DNA of 64,000 nt from Tengunoibacter tsumagoiensis. GTDB lineage: Bacteria; Chloroflexota; Ktedonobacteria; Ktedonobacterales; Ktedonobacteraceae. The translations under genes and the position numbers were made by a program. The notes below the pieces were generated by a model, which was given only the letters and a program-made list of their open reading frames with translations, was not told the DNA's origin and searched no databases. Within the stretch, counting starts at the first letter, position 1. Each line of letters begins with the position of its first letter. Positions 16,425-24,557 of the stretch are shown one piece after another. The DNA lies in assembly GCF_003967535.1 (NCBI RefSeq), contig NZ_BIFR01000002.1, positions 1,302,001 to 1,366,000 on the forward strand, in the 5' to 3' direction.

Positions 16425-17468
16425 TCAATCTTTTCTGTTATTATTCTCATACGGGCTGTGCTCATTGGAATGAGATCTATTGAAGGTGAATAATTCTGAC
16501 CACCTGCTTGCTTTTAATAAGTGATTAAAAACTTCCTGCCGAGTGGCAGGCCATTGAAATTCGTTTTCCTCTGCACAAAGAAGCCGTAACCGGAACGTGT
16601 CAAAATTTGGCTCTTTTCCATACCCTGCAAAGAGAGGTGTCCACCAATCCCTTCCCGTAAACTCTCTTACCATCTCGATCGCAATCTTTACGAGATCCTG
16701 GAGACTGTCGCCTGCTGAGGCGACCTCCAGGTCCACACAACCCGAAACCATCCATTTTCTAACTTCATTTTGGGAAAGGTAGAATTGGTGAGCATGACAA
16801 TCGCCATGCGTGAAGCGAGGGGGCTGATATTCTGCTTCTAGTGCCTCTTTGAGCGTTGAGAACAGTGTTTGTAGCCGTTGTATTGTCTGCTGAGAGAGTT
16901 TGCTCTGTTCCTGTTGCAACTGTGCCAGGGCATTTATTTGTCTCTGTCTCGCTGACCAGATTGGATGTTGCCACTGGGTATCGTCAAGCGGTCCGTCAGG
17001 TTTATTGTCCACGATGTAGCCAGGAAATCGAAAAGTAATACTATGCATCTTTTGTAAATACTCTCCTGTGATCCTGAGCAACTCATCCCATTGCAACGCA
17101 TCATTCTGATAGTGCTTAAGTAGTTCAATTAGCGACCTCCCTTGCAGTTTCCTTGTCAAAAGAAAAGGTCGACCAAGAGGATTCTTCCGCGTATGCAAAG
17201 CAAGTACCACATCAGGAGTTGGCAGCCCGTGAGAAGCAAGGAGAGAGCACGCGCTCTGTTCATGCCGTACTGAGAACCCTGTTTCAACATCCTCTGGTGG
17301 GTACCACTCTTTGGTATGTGTCTTCAGGAAAAAGATGTCCTGTGGACACTCAATTCGATAGACATGATTGTATTCCTTAATCAAGGTAACAGTGACTGGC
17401 TCATGTATACCAATAAGGTGCATAATCTCTTGAGCTTGCTTCTGCATCATTTGTGTGGTTATTTGCAT
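16425..17468 (-). CDS. Aminoglycoside phosphotransferase (APH)-like kinase
   Basis: This 347-aa kinase-like protein is of the APH/choline-kinase fold. It has a lysine-bearing strand IFFLKTHTK, a middle alpha-rich lobe, the catalytic loop PPRFTHGDCHAHQFYLS (HGDxxxxQ, Asp base) and the metal-binding segment CVDLEVASAGDSLQDLVKIA. Such enzymes phosphorylate hydroxyl groups of aminoglycosides, macrolides, sugars or metabolites with ATP; the substrate is unknown. The gene starts at 17468, ten nucleotides inside the upstream ECF sigma gene, indicating translational coupling. Confidence 0.82.
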   Translation of the reverse strand: MQITTQMMQKQAQEIMHLIGIHEPVTVTLIKEYNHVYRIECPQDIFFLKTHTKEWYPPEDVETGFSVRHEQSACSLLASHGLPTPDVVLALHTRKNPLGRPFLLTRKLQGRSLIELLKHYQNDALQWDELLRITGEYLQKMHSITFRFPGYIVDNKPDGPLDDTQWQHPIWSARQRQINALAQLQQEQSKLSQQTIQRLQTLFSTLKEALEAEYQPPRFTHGDCHAHQFYLSQNEVRKWMVSGCVDLEVASAGDSLQDLVKIAIEMVREFTGRDWWTPLFAGYGKEPNFDTFRLRLLCAEENEFQWPATRQEVFNHLLKASRWSELFTFNRSHSNEHSPYENNNRKD

Positions 17469-18136
17469 TGTTTCGCGTCCTCCGTGGCATAGGGTCTTGC
17501 GCCTGGAATGAGGTTTGGGCTATATCTCTCGAAAAGTGGCTCCCACCAACCTTCTCGAAGGTAAATGAGGATTGCATGCGCTGTATGAGCAATCGCATCC
17601 TGTAGACGAGGGAGAAGATGCTCCTTGAGCCGCAGCCGAGCAGAGTAGAGACACTTCTTAATTGTGTTTACGGGTAAATTGAGCGCGGAACTAATTTCTT
17701 GTTGTGTATAGCCTGAGAGATAAAAGAGGTCCACAATCTGGTGTTGTTTTGGTGGCAACAGAGCAATAGCTTGTTGAACTACTGCCTGTACCTCATGTCG
17801 CTCAGCAATGTCTTGCAGAGGATCAGCGCCAGAATCAAATGAGGCTATTGCCTCAAGTGGAAGATGCTCAAAGGATGGCTTTCGTAAGAGACGATGGCAT
17901 TGATAGAAAACAATCTGGCGAAACCAGCCAGGAAATGCTGCAGGCTCTTTCAATTGTGGTAAATGGAGATAGGCCTCAATAAGAGCTTCTTGTACAGCAT
18001 CCTGGGCAAGGATATAATCTCCTAAACAATGATATGCTGTAGCATATGCCATCTGCTGAAACTGATTGATAAGGCTCTCATAAGCCTCTTTACTTCCTGC
18101 CTGAGCGGTCTCAACCAGTGTGTAAAACTCGTCCAT
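17459..18136 (-). CDS. ECF-type RNA polymerase sigma factor
   Basis: This 225-aa sigma-70 family protein has region 2 at ~10-75 (SLINQFQQMAYATAYHCLGDYILAQDAVQEALIEAYLHLPQL). Region 4 is at ~125-180 (LPPKQHQIVDLFYLSGYTQQEISSALNLPVNTIKKCLYSARLRLKE). A roughly 45-residue C-terminal tail carries LREGWWEPLFERYSP. It should direct core polymerase to a dedicated promoter set. There is no anti-sigma gene beside it; instead the gene overlaps an APH-like kinase by 10 nt. The tail may be a regulatory extension. The start is at ATG 18136. Confidence 0.88.
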   Translation of the reverse strand: MDEFYTLVETAQAGSKEAYESLINQFQQMAYATAYHCLGDYILAQDAVQEALIEAYLHLPQLKEPAAFPGWFRQIVFYQCHRLLRKPSFEHLPLEAIASFDSGADPLQDIAERHEVQAVVQQAIALLPPKQHQIVDLFYLSGYTQQEISSALNLPVNTIKKCLYSARLRLKEHLLPRLQDAIAHTAHAILIYLREGWWEPLFERYSPNLIPGARPYATEDAKQCK

Positions 18137-18361
18137 ATCTTTCCTCGTGTCCGTGAAAAATCGAGCGTCATACTAAGAAGTGCCAAAAGAGATGCAAAAG
18201 GTTCCCATGAATAAGGGGGCTTCCCTCGGTTAATCCCCAATAAGATTAAATATATCCCAGAGTCAGAGGAAAAAGTTGGTGAAAGTTCACTTTCATCAAG
18301 TAATCCCTCATATTCTCTATCAACACGCACACGTTTCTGCATACAAAAGCAGTTGAGCTAA

Positions 18362-18630
18362 TCAAGAATGGGATGAGCCTGCTCCATGTTCAGAAGGGGT
18401 GAGCTCACCTAACCTCTGAAATGCCCCTGGTTCTACGCCAAATTCTGGATTCCACCATGCTGTTTCACGGATGTCACCTCTTTTTTGTGAACAATCAGGG
18501 GCATTTGTTCGGTAAAGAACGGTTCTTCTGATGTGTGCTTGGCTCCGAGGGATCTTCCTTGTATTCTTCTCTCTAGAGAATATTACATTCGATAGCAAAC
18601 ACACTGTTCTTCAAAATGAACAGAGAAAGA
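18362..18630. repeat. Decayed copy of a TetR gene start and divergent promoter (pairs with 27474-27640)
   Basis: On the minus strand the segment around 18470-18500 reads AAAAAAGAGGTGACATCC then GTG AAA CAG. That matches the ribosome binding site and first codons of the TetR gene at 27474, but the frame hits a stop after about 14 codons. The shared sequence continues upstream: a GTTCGGTAGAGAACGG-like block, TGTGTGCTTGGC, and an ATTCGGTAGCAAACA-like block. This is a paralogous divergent promoter region that lost its regulator gene but kept the promoter driving the methyltransferase at 18641. The open frame 18362-18604 reads through this debris and is not called. Confidence 0.55.
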
Positions 18631-18640
18631 AAAGAGATGT

Positions 18641-19237
18641 ATGAAAGACAACTCCTCCACACTTGATGTGGAACTCTTCGAGCGCTGGGGACCGACGTAC
18701 GAACGTTCCTGGATGCAGCAACGCCTGTTTGATCCAGTCCACGCTGCCGTCTTACAGCACGCAGCAAGCTATTTCCAACCGGCGAATGTGCTGGATATCG
18801 GCTGTGGGAGCGGGAGACTCTTGCGAAAAGCTCATGTCTATTGGCCGGAGACACACCTTTTGGGGGTCGATCCGGCGCAAAAAATGCTAGAAGTTGCGCG
18901 CAAACTTACCCCGGAGGCTCACTTCTACCAGGGTTCTGGTGAGGCATTGCCTCTGGAAGATGCCTCGGTCGATCTCGCGCTCTCGACCATCTCGTTTCAT
19001 CACTGGCACGATCAGGCCGCCGGTGTGCGTGAGGTCGCCCGCGTCTTGCGACCCGGAGGCTACTTTCTGCTCGCCGATTTCACTGCCCCGGCCTGGCTTA
19101 CCTGGCTGTATCCACGTGTGCACAGTACGGCGCAGATGCGCGCGCTTTTTGAACAGGCGGGTCTGGAGGTACAGGCCCAGCCAGGTCCTGTTGCGCGCTT
19201 CGTGCGCATTACCATCGGCACACGCGCCAGCAAATGA
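18641..19237 (+). CDS. Class I SAM-dependent methyltransferase
   Basis: This 198-aa Rossmann-fold methyltransferase has motif I NVLDIGCGSGRLLRKA (~46-60), an acidic motif II region LLGVDPAQKMLEVAR, and the motif III/IV region GEALPLEDASVDLALSTISFHHW. A typical RVLRPGGYFLLADF strand follows. It transfers a methyl group from S-adenosylmethionine to an unknown small molecule. It is soluble. It is the first gene of a plus-strand run with two membrane proteins and a cupin, under the promoter region shared with the 27.5-kb TetR locus. The start is ATG 18641 with a GAAAAGAG site. Confidence 0.88.
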   Translation: MKDNSSTLDVELFERWGPTYERSWMQQRLFDPVHAAVLQHAASYFQPANVLDIGCGSGRLLRKAHVYWPETHLLGVDPAQKMLEVARKLTPEAHFYQGSGEALPLEDASVDLALSTISFHHWHDQAAGVREVARVLRPGGYFLLADFTAPAWLTWLYPRVHSTAQMRALFEQAGLEVQAQPGPVARFVRITIGTRASK

Positions 19238-19272
19238 CTGATGCCGAAATATAGGTCAGGAGGAAAGAGATA

Positions 19273-19920
19273 ATGAAATACACCATGTCATCAACAACGC
19301 TATATCGCTTGAGTGGAATCAGCGTACTCATCGGGGGCCTGTTCGCTGCTCTTGCTGCGGTTCCCGTCTTCTTCACGGGTGAAGATCCTGCCAGTTCTCT
19401 CGCCGCCACAGCGGCTCTGCTTCGTATCATTGGCGACATGTTGATTGTCGTAGGGTTGCCTGGGGTCTATAGCAGACAAGCCCAACAAGCAGGTCTCTTC
19501 GGGCTGATCGGTTTCCTCTTCACATTTGTCTACATCCTTATCCAGGGAGTAGTCGGTGATACCGTCGAAGCCTTCATTCTGCCATTCCTCGCATCGGCAG
19601 CCCCATCTCTCGTGAAAGGATCGCCTCCACAAGGATTAGTGATCTTTTTTCTGGTTGGAGGGCTGTTGGGAGTAGTGGGTAGCGTGTTGCTTGGCGTCAT
19701 GACGCTGCGCGCTAAGACAGTGGCGCGCTGGGCAGGTCTCCCGCTCATCGTTGGGGTTGTACTCAGCTTAACCGCTCCCTTCCTGCCACCAGTAGTGGGC
19801 ACGACGGGCATGGTGCTGTTCCTCATCGGGTTGGCCTGGCTCGGTTTTGGGGTGTGGTTGCCTCGACAGCCCACGAGCCAGCTTGAGCTTCCACTAATGC
19901 CACTGGGACCTGAGATATGA
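19273..19920 (+). CDS. Multi-pass membrane protein, unknown function
   Basis: This 215-aa protein has about six hydrophobic segments: SGISVLIGGLFAALAAVPVFFTG, a second at ~50-70, LFGLIGFLFTFVYILIQGVVG, and three more toward the C-terminus ending LFLIGLAWLGFGVWL. A strong AGGAGGAAAG site precedes ATG 19273, 35 nt after the methyltransferase stop, so it is co-transcribed. It carries no known catalytic motif. It looks like the small four- to six-helix permease-like or DUF-type proteins common beside TetR regulators in these genomes. Its function is unknown. Confidence 0.7.
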   Translation: MKYTMSSTTLYRLSGISVLIGGLFAALAAVPVFFTGEDPASSLAATAALLRIIGDMLIVVGLPGVYSRQAQQAGLFGLIGFLFTFVYILIQGVVGDTVEAFILPFLASAAPSLVKGSPPQGLVIFFLVGGLLGVVGSVLLGVMTLRAKTVARWAGLPLIVGVVLSLTAPFLPPVVGTTGMVLFLIGLAWLGFGVWLPRQPTSQLELPLMPLGPEI

Positions 19921-19978
19921 AACAGGCGCAACTGCCTGGAATGCTGTTAAGAAGAAAGATCATGAGCAGCTATACCAT

Positions 19979-20134
19979 ATGACGACCAGACCGGACCTGG
20001 GAGGCTCTCTCATTGTGATGGCTATCGCTCTGGTATTCGGGCTACTCTCAAGCTTGCTCATCTCTCGGAGAAGCCATACTTCACCACAGGAGGAGGCGGA
20101 CCAACGAGTACCGAACAACCTGTCGGCTAGCTAG
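19979..20134 (+). CDS. 51-aa single-pass membrane protein
   Basis: A short frame starts at ATG 19979. It encodes MTTRPDLGGS, then the hydrophobic helix LIVMAIALVFGLLSSLLIS, then a basic RRSH and an acidic/polar tail ending NLSAS. The positive residues after the helix suggest an N-out or C-in bitopic protein. It lies between the membrane-protein and cupin genes on the same strand, in a 240-nt gap with no other content. The ribosome binding site is weak (AAGAAAG about 20 nt upstream), so it may depend on coupling. Confidence rests on the clean membrane segment. Confidence 0.4.
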   Translation: MTTRPDLGGSLIVMAIALVFGLLSSLLISRRSHTSPQEEADQRVPNNLSAS

Positions 20135-20162
20135 CGGTCTGTCGGAGAAAAGGAGATGGTTC

Positions 20163-20522
20163 ATGGAGAAAGTTCGCCTCACTGAGAAATTCGCATTGTT
20201 CGAGCAACATTGGACCCCGAAAATTGTTGGGGAGTTGAATGACTCCTATGTCCTTCTTGCGAAGCTGAAAGGCAAGTTGTTCTGGCATATGCACGAAAGG
20301 GAGGATGAGCTCTTTCTGGTGATCAAGGGCACACTGCTCTTGAAATTGCGTGATCGGGATGTCAGGTTGAAAGAAGGAGAGTTTTTTATCGTTCCGAAAG
20401 GAGTTGAGCACCTGCCAATAGCAGAAGAAGAAGCCCAGGTGTTGCTGCTGGAACCAAAATCTACAAGGCATACCGGCAATGTGGTAAATGAGCGGACAGT
20501 GATGGACTACGAACGTCTTTGA
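20163..20522 (+). CDS. Cupin-domain protein
   Basis: This 119-aa single-domain cupin has the metal-binding motif 1 KLKGKLFWHMHEREDELFLVIKG (pattern G(X)5HXH(X)4E(X)6G, with E near residue 44) and motif 2 EGEFFIVPKGVEHLPIAEEE. It resembles mannose-6-phosphate-isomerase-like small cupins. The metal and substrate are unknown. It is cytosolic, with an AAAAGGAG site before ATG. It ends the plus-strand run from 18641. Confidence 0.82.
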   Translation: MEKVRLTEKFALFEQHWTPKIVGELNDSYVLLAKLKGKLFWHMHEREDELFLVIKGTLLLKLRDRDVRLKEGEFFIVPKGVEHLPIAEEEAQVLLLEPKSTRHTGNVVNERTVMDYERL

Positions 20523-20589
20523 GCGTCTTTCACAAACGCTTCATCAAGATATGATTCATACCAATCTGCACTCCACATGGTAAACTAGG

Positions 20590-20637
20590 GATAGAGAAAA
20601 AGGAGCAGGAGGGTATCAATGGGTCTTTTTCTCTATC
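20590..20637 (+). terminator. Inverted repeat downstream of cupin gene
   Basis: GATAGAGAAAAA (20590-20601) is inverted as TTTTTCTCTATC (20626-20637) with a 24-nt loop. The inner A/T-rich and loop sequence make it a moderate terminator candidate for the cupin transcript. It could also act in the leader of the methyltransferase gene at 20709. Confidence 0.35.
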
Positions 20638-20708
20638 ACCCATATGTTCTGAGACAAAGCAGTGATCTTCAAGACGAGAGCAAAAAATAGGAGAAAGGAG
20701 AAGATTGC

Positions 20709-21479
20709 ATGTCCTACCTATTTCAAGATACAGAGAGAGCGGCACGAAGGTTACACGTCGTTGCCAACGTGTTTGCTTTCTCAAGCCGTCCTTTCCTGCA
20801 TGCGGCAGTTGGCGCAGCACCAGAGGTTGTCATCGATCTGGGATGCGGGCCGGGGTATACTACACGCCTTCTGGTAGAGGTCACGCAATGCGCTCAGGCT
20901 ATCGGTCTTGATAGCTCCGAACGTTTTCTCTCGCAGGCTCGGAGCAATGCACCTGCGCATCTCTCCTTTGTTCGTCATGATGTGACAGAGATTCCTTTTC
21001 CAACTGGGCAGGGCGATCTCATCTTCTGCCGCTTGCTCCTGACTCACCTTCAAGACCCGCTGGCAGTGCTTGATCGATGGGGGACACAACTGCGTCCAGG
21101 GGGATTCTTATTGGTGGAAGAAGTTGAGTGGATTCGGACGGAGCACCCGCTCTTGTGCCAGTATCTGGAGATCCAGGCAGCCCTGCTCAGACAACAGGCA
21201 AATGAGCTCTACATCGGTCCGTTGTTGGCGCGACATCAGGTAGGTGAGGGGCTCAGATGCTCCCTGAGTCGCGTCTATCAATTGCCTGTTTCGACGGCGC
21301 AGGCAGCGGCCATGTTTTCCATGAATCTCCCATCGTGGAAACACCATCCTTTCGTCCAGCAATACTACGGGCGCATCATCGATCAACTGGAACGAGATTT
21401 GCAGGCGTTGGCGAACCATGCAATCAGTGAAGGAGAGAATGTGTGGGGCATGCGCCAACTTGCTTATGCGCGTACCTGA
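20709..21479 (+). CDS. Class I SAM-dependent methyltransferase
   Basis: This 256-aa methyltransferase carries motif I VVIDLGCGPGYTTRLLVE (~38-55), motif II IGLDSSERFLSQAR, HDVTEIPFPTGQGDLIFCR, and the post-motif LRPGGFLLVEEVEWI. The C-terminal 90 residues are helical and may form the acceptor pocket. It is a different subfamily from the enzyme at 18641. The start is ATG 20709 with GGAGAAAGGAGAAG upstream. The methyl acceptor is unknown; a trans-aconitate or ubiquinone-type small molecule is possible. It appears to be monocistronic. Confidence 0.87.
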   Translation: MSYLFQDTERAARRLHVVANVFAFSSRPFLHAAVGAAPEVVIDLGCGPGYTTRLLVEVTQCAQAIGLDSSERFLSQARSNAPAHLSFVRHDVTEIPFPTGQGDLIFCRLLLTHLQDPLAVLDRWGTQLRPGGFLLVEEVEWIRTEHPLLCQYLEIQAALLRQQANELYIGPLLARHQVGEGLRCSLSRVYQLPVSTAQAAAMFSMNLPSWKHHPFVQQYYGRIIDQLERDLQALANHAISEGENVWGMRQLAYART

Positions 21480-21909
21480 AACCTCCCTGGCATTCATGCC
21501 TGGGGTTCCTGTTGCTTACCTACCAGGAGTTGCTCTCTCCCGAAAGGGCAAGCGGCTCCTGGTGGGGCTAGGCAGGACTTTCAAGTCGATGCGCTCTGCC
21601 ACGGGCAGCTTTTCCAGAAGCCACTGCGTCCATGCTTCGAGGCAAGACCTGCCCTCCATTCGCACGTTGTTACAGTTTCTCCTTAGTTTTGAGTCCTTCG
21701 AGGCGCTTGCGGGCCCTGCACGTCCTCTTGAAGACGTCGTTCCTCTGGTTTGCCGACTTGCTCACGCAGTACTCAGCCTGTAGAAAAAAGCATGGCGACA
21801 GAAAAGACGTGAGGAACTTTTCTATTGCCATGCTGTCATGAATGTGGGCAAGTTTGATACAAGATAACGCACCATCGCGAAGATATCAGCTTCGATAGTG
21901 AATGCTTTC
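21480..21909. other. Gap with residual open frames only
   Basis: This 430-base region follows the methyltransferase stop. The plus-strand frame through it (to 21783) has no domain. On the minus strand two short overlapping frames, ending in KRLEGLKTKEKL and starting MEGRSCLEAWTQ, have a faint protein-like look but no family match. They might be remnants of a small mobile-element gene. I support nothing firm here. Confidence 0.35.
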
Positions 21910-22587
21910 TTAGGAAATGAGTACGACAGATGATGGAGGGAAGGTTCGTCGAGCGCCGTGATGAAAGACCACCACAGGTTCAAACCCAACGGCAAGCATT
22001 ACGTTGTCTTGCACATAGACCCCTGTTTTTTCGCCCAATGCAATGATCGGATGGTGCAAGCGCTCAGCAAAACTGCGGATCTGCTGATCATCTGTCGGTT
22101 GATAATGGCACCAGACGGAAGCGCCCTGAAGCACATCCAGTCCAGTTGTGTCTTCCAGTCCAACGTCGTTCCGATCAAGCAATGATGCGGTGGAAATGTC
22201 TCTGCCGCAAATAATGGCCCCCGCACTGCCTCCATAAACGATGCCTCCAGCATGGAGGAAGCGTCGTATAACCTGATCAAATCTGGCTTCTTTGAGATCG
22301 CGCAGGAGCTTAAACGTATTGCCTCCACCGATATACAGTGCTGCAAAGGGGTTTAGATCATCTCCTGTCTTTGCCGAGACATCACTCCACATCGTGATAT
22401 GATCGAGGCCTAAAGGGGTAAAGACCGATCCAATCCACGCGTAGCCAGAGCTATAAGGCGTTTGCTGAGGGTCCAGAGCCAGTGGTAAATAGACCATCGG
22501 CCCCCTGGCTGTGAGTTGAACGAGTAACTGATTAAGCAAGAGAGAGTCTTCCGCACTCCCTCCACCTGAGAGAAGCAAGCGAGTCAT
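21910..22587 (-). CDS. Peptidase E-like (family S51) / type 1 glutamine-amidotransferase-like protein
   Basis: This 225-aa protein is related to aspartyl dipeptidase PepE and cyanophycinase. It has MTRLLLSGGGSAEDSLLLNQ at the N-terminus, FAALYIGGGNTFKLLRDL, and the nucleophile elbow GGIVYGGSAGAIICGRDI (GGSAGA) near residue 118. A second His/Glu-bearing region is GLDVLQGASVWCHYQPTDD. It should cleave Asp-X or similar peptides in the cytosol. The start is ATG 22587 with a GGAGGAAAAA site. It stands alone, minus strand, upstream of an ABC exporter operon. Confidence 0.85.
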   Translation of the reverse strand: MTRLLLSGGGSAEDSLLLNQLLVQLTARGPMVYLPLALDPQQTPYSSGYAWIGSVFTPLGLDHITMWSDVSAKTGDDLNPFAALYIGGGNTFKLLRDLKEARFDQVIRRFLHAGGIVYGGSAGAIICGRDISTASLLDRNDVGLEDTTGLDVLQGASVWCHYQPTDDQQIRSFAERLHHPIIALGEKTGVYVQDNVMLAVGFEPVVVFHHGARRTFPPSSVVLIS

Positions 22588-22729
22588 GTTTTTCCTCCAT
22601 AGTTTTTGGTTTGAGCCGATCGGCCTTCCTGCTCACCATCCAATAGGAAAGCTTTACCTTGAGCGGTCTCTTCTACTGTGATTTCCGTCTTAGTTCCGGT
22701 TCGCGCAGTGGATAGAATGCCAGGAAACA

Positions 22730-22761
22730 GCAGGCGAGAATCTGGGTTCTCGCCTGCTTTT
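22730..22761. terminator. Terminator hairpin after ABC exporter operon
   Basis: An 11-bp perfect stem (GCAGGCGAGAA / TTCTCGCCTGC) with a 6-nt loop is followed by TTTT on the plus strand. It lies immediately beyond the minus-strand ABC gene stop (22764), so it likely ends that transcript. The minus-strand tail is CTGTTTCC. Confidence 0.6.
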
Positions 22762-22763
22762 CC

Positions 22764-24557
22764 TCAAGAGAGGTTCTGATGTCGTTGAATGAGCGCATTT
22801 TGCTCCCCTTGCCAGAGCCAACGCATTTCTTCATTCTCCGAAAGAAGCTGCTTTAATGTTCCTTGTGCCTCTATTTTGCCTTCTTTTAGGAGAAGAATAT
22901 GATCTGCCCGACGCAGTGCTGCATGGCGATGCGAGACCACAAGGAAGGTGCCCTTTGTACGAGCAAAGAGCCGTTCCCACAAGAGATTCTCTGTCTCCAC
23001 GTCGAGCGCGCTCGAAAGATCATCGAAGATGAACAAGTCTGGGGTACGTACGAACATCCGTGCGGCTGCCGTACGCTGCACCTGGCCTCCCGAAAGTCGT
23101 ACCCCACGCGGACCAATCTGCGTCTCCCATCCATCTGGCAGCGTTTTCAGATCCTGCTCCATTACGGCGGCATAAAGAGCATCTGCCAGATCTGCATCTT
23201 CTTTTGCTAGACCAAGCAACACATTGTCGCGCAGAGTTTCGCTAAAGAGCCTGGGCACCTGTGGGGTATAGGCACTGTACGGCGGAATGAAGTGAGATGC
23301 AGCATCTCCCACGACCTTTCCATTCCAGCAAATCTCCCCTGCATCTTTCGGCAATAACCCAAGCAACACTCGTAACAATGTCGTTTTGCCCGCGCCAACC
23401 CGACCCGTCACTACCGTGAACGAGCCTTGTGGCAGGGAAAACGTGGTATGCTCAATGCCACGTTCCGTCTCTGGATAATGATATGTCAGATCCCTGACTT
23501 CTACACATGCTAGCATCTCTTGAGGATCTCGCCGCTTTGTTTCTTCTCTCGCCACAGCTTTGGGCTCCTGGAAGAGATGGGGGTGATGAGCCACCAGCAT
23601 TGCAGATGGTGCACCTTGCAGGAGCGTCACCAGACGCTCAAGCGCGACACACGTCTGCCGATATTCTGGCAGTACATTACTGATCGAGCCGATAATCCCT
23701 GGAACCCATTCCAGATAGAAGACAAACAACACAAAACCACCTACGGTCAATGTTTCATGGTGAAGCGCACTGGCCCCAAGCAGCAAAATCAAACCCGTAC
23801 CAAGCTCATTCGTCCCTCCAAAGATCGCGTCCAATGTTGTCTTGAACAGCAGATCTTTCAGTGATGTTTGCTGACGTTCACGACTCAGTTCCGCCACATG
23901 CTCAATCACACGCTCCTCTGCGCGCGCGACCTTGATTGCCAAAACCGCATTGAATATCTCGCCAAGCGCTCCGCTGACATCGCCTGTTGCCTGCCGACTC
24001 CTGTGGCGATTCATCTCGATGTGAGGTCGTACCCATTTCGCAATGATGATGATCAGTGTCAGGGGCAGGAACACAAGTACGGTCAGGAACAGCGAAATCC
24101 TCACCATCATCACCAGTGCGATCATCGCAAAGATGCCTGCTCCCACGACACTGAACCACGAAGCGAGCTGCTGACTGAGCGCGTTGACATCGTCGCGGAA
24201 GCGATTAAGCGCCTCTCCCGTTGAGAACGGCAGCGCCCGTCCACCCGGTAATGCGAGAATACGCTGGAAAAGATTACGCTGGAGGAGCGAACTGGTGGTG
24301 TAATGTGTCACCGTGGTGAAAAACTCCCAGCCGAGTTCATCAATGGTACGGATGAGCTCGGCTGCAAACAGCAAAGCCAGAATTCCCCACACACTCATCG
24401 CTAGTGGCGCGTGACCTGTCAATGTATCGAAAAAGATGCTGGGGAGCACACAGAATGGGATATAGAGCACCCAGCCTCCCACAACGATGACGAGCAAGCA
24501 GAGATACATTCCTGTTTGAAAACGATAGAGGCGCCATGCAAGTTGCCACAATTTCAT
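22764..24557 (-). CDS. ABC transporter half-protein (exporter type), second subunit
   Basis: This 597-aa fused membrane/ATPase half-transporter has five to six N-terminal helices to ~300. In the nucleotide-binding domain, Walker A is TGRVGAGKTTLLRVLLGLLPKD, the Q-loop/ALFA region is YTPQVPRLFSETLRDNVLLG, the signature is GVRLSGGQVQRTAAARMF, Walker B is DLFIFDDLSSALD, and the switch His is VVSHRHAAL. It overlaps the upstream half-transporter by 4 nt (ATGA), so together they form a heterodimer exporting an unknown compound. The 'DDLSS' Walker B has a non-standard Asp after the first acidic residue instead of Glu, as in many heterodimeric ABC exporters with one degenerate site. Confidence 0.93.
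   Translation of the reverse strand: MKLWQLAWRLYRFQTGMYLCLLVIVVGGWVLYIPFCVLPSIFFDTLTGHAPLAMSVWGILALLFAAELIRTIDELGWEFFTTVTHYTTSSLLQRNLFQRILALPGGRALPFSTGEALNRFRDDVNALSQQLASWFSVVGAGIFAMIALVMMVRISLFLTVLVFLPLTLIIIIAKWVRPHIEMNRHRSRQATGDVSGALGEIFNAVLAIKVARAEERVIEHVAELSRERQQTSLKDLLFKTTLDAIFGGTNELGTGLILLLGASALHHETLTVGGFVLFVFYLEWVPGIIGSISNVLPEYRQTCVALERLVTLLQGAPSAMLVAHHPHLFQEPKAVAREETKRRDPQEMLACVEVRDLTYHYPETERGIEHTTFSLPQGSFTVVTGRVGAGKTTLLRVLLGLLPKDAGEICWNGKVVGDAASHFIPPYSAYTPQVPRLFSETLRDNVLLGLAKEDADLADALYAAVMEQDLKTLPDGWETQIGPRGVRLSGGQVQRTAAARMFVRTPDLFIFDDLSSALDVETENLLWERLFARTKGTFLVVSHRHAALRRADHILLLKEGKIEAQGTLKQLLSENEEMRWLWQGEQNALIQRHQNLS

Noticed and set aside
18362..18604. 80-codon minus-strand frame as a real gene
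   Set aside because: It reads through promoter debris shared with the 27.5-kb locus. The true counterpart frame (TetR start) stops after about 14 codons.
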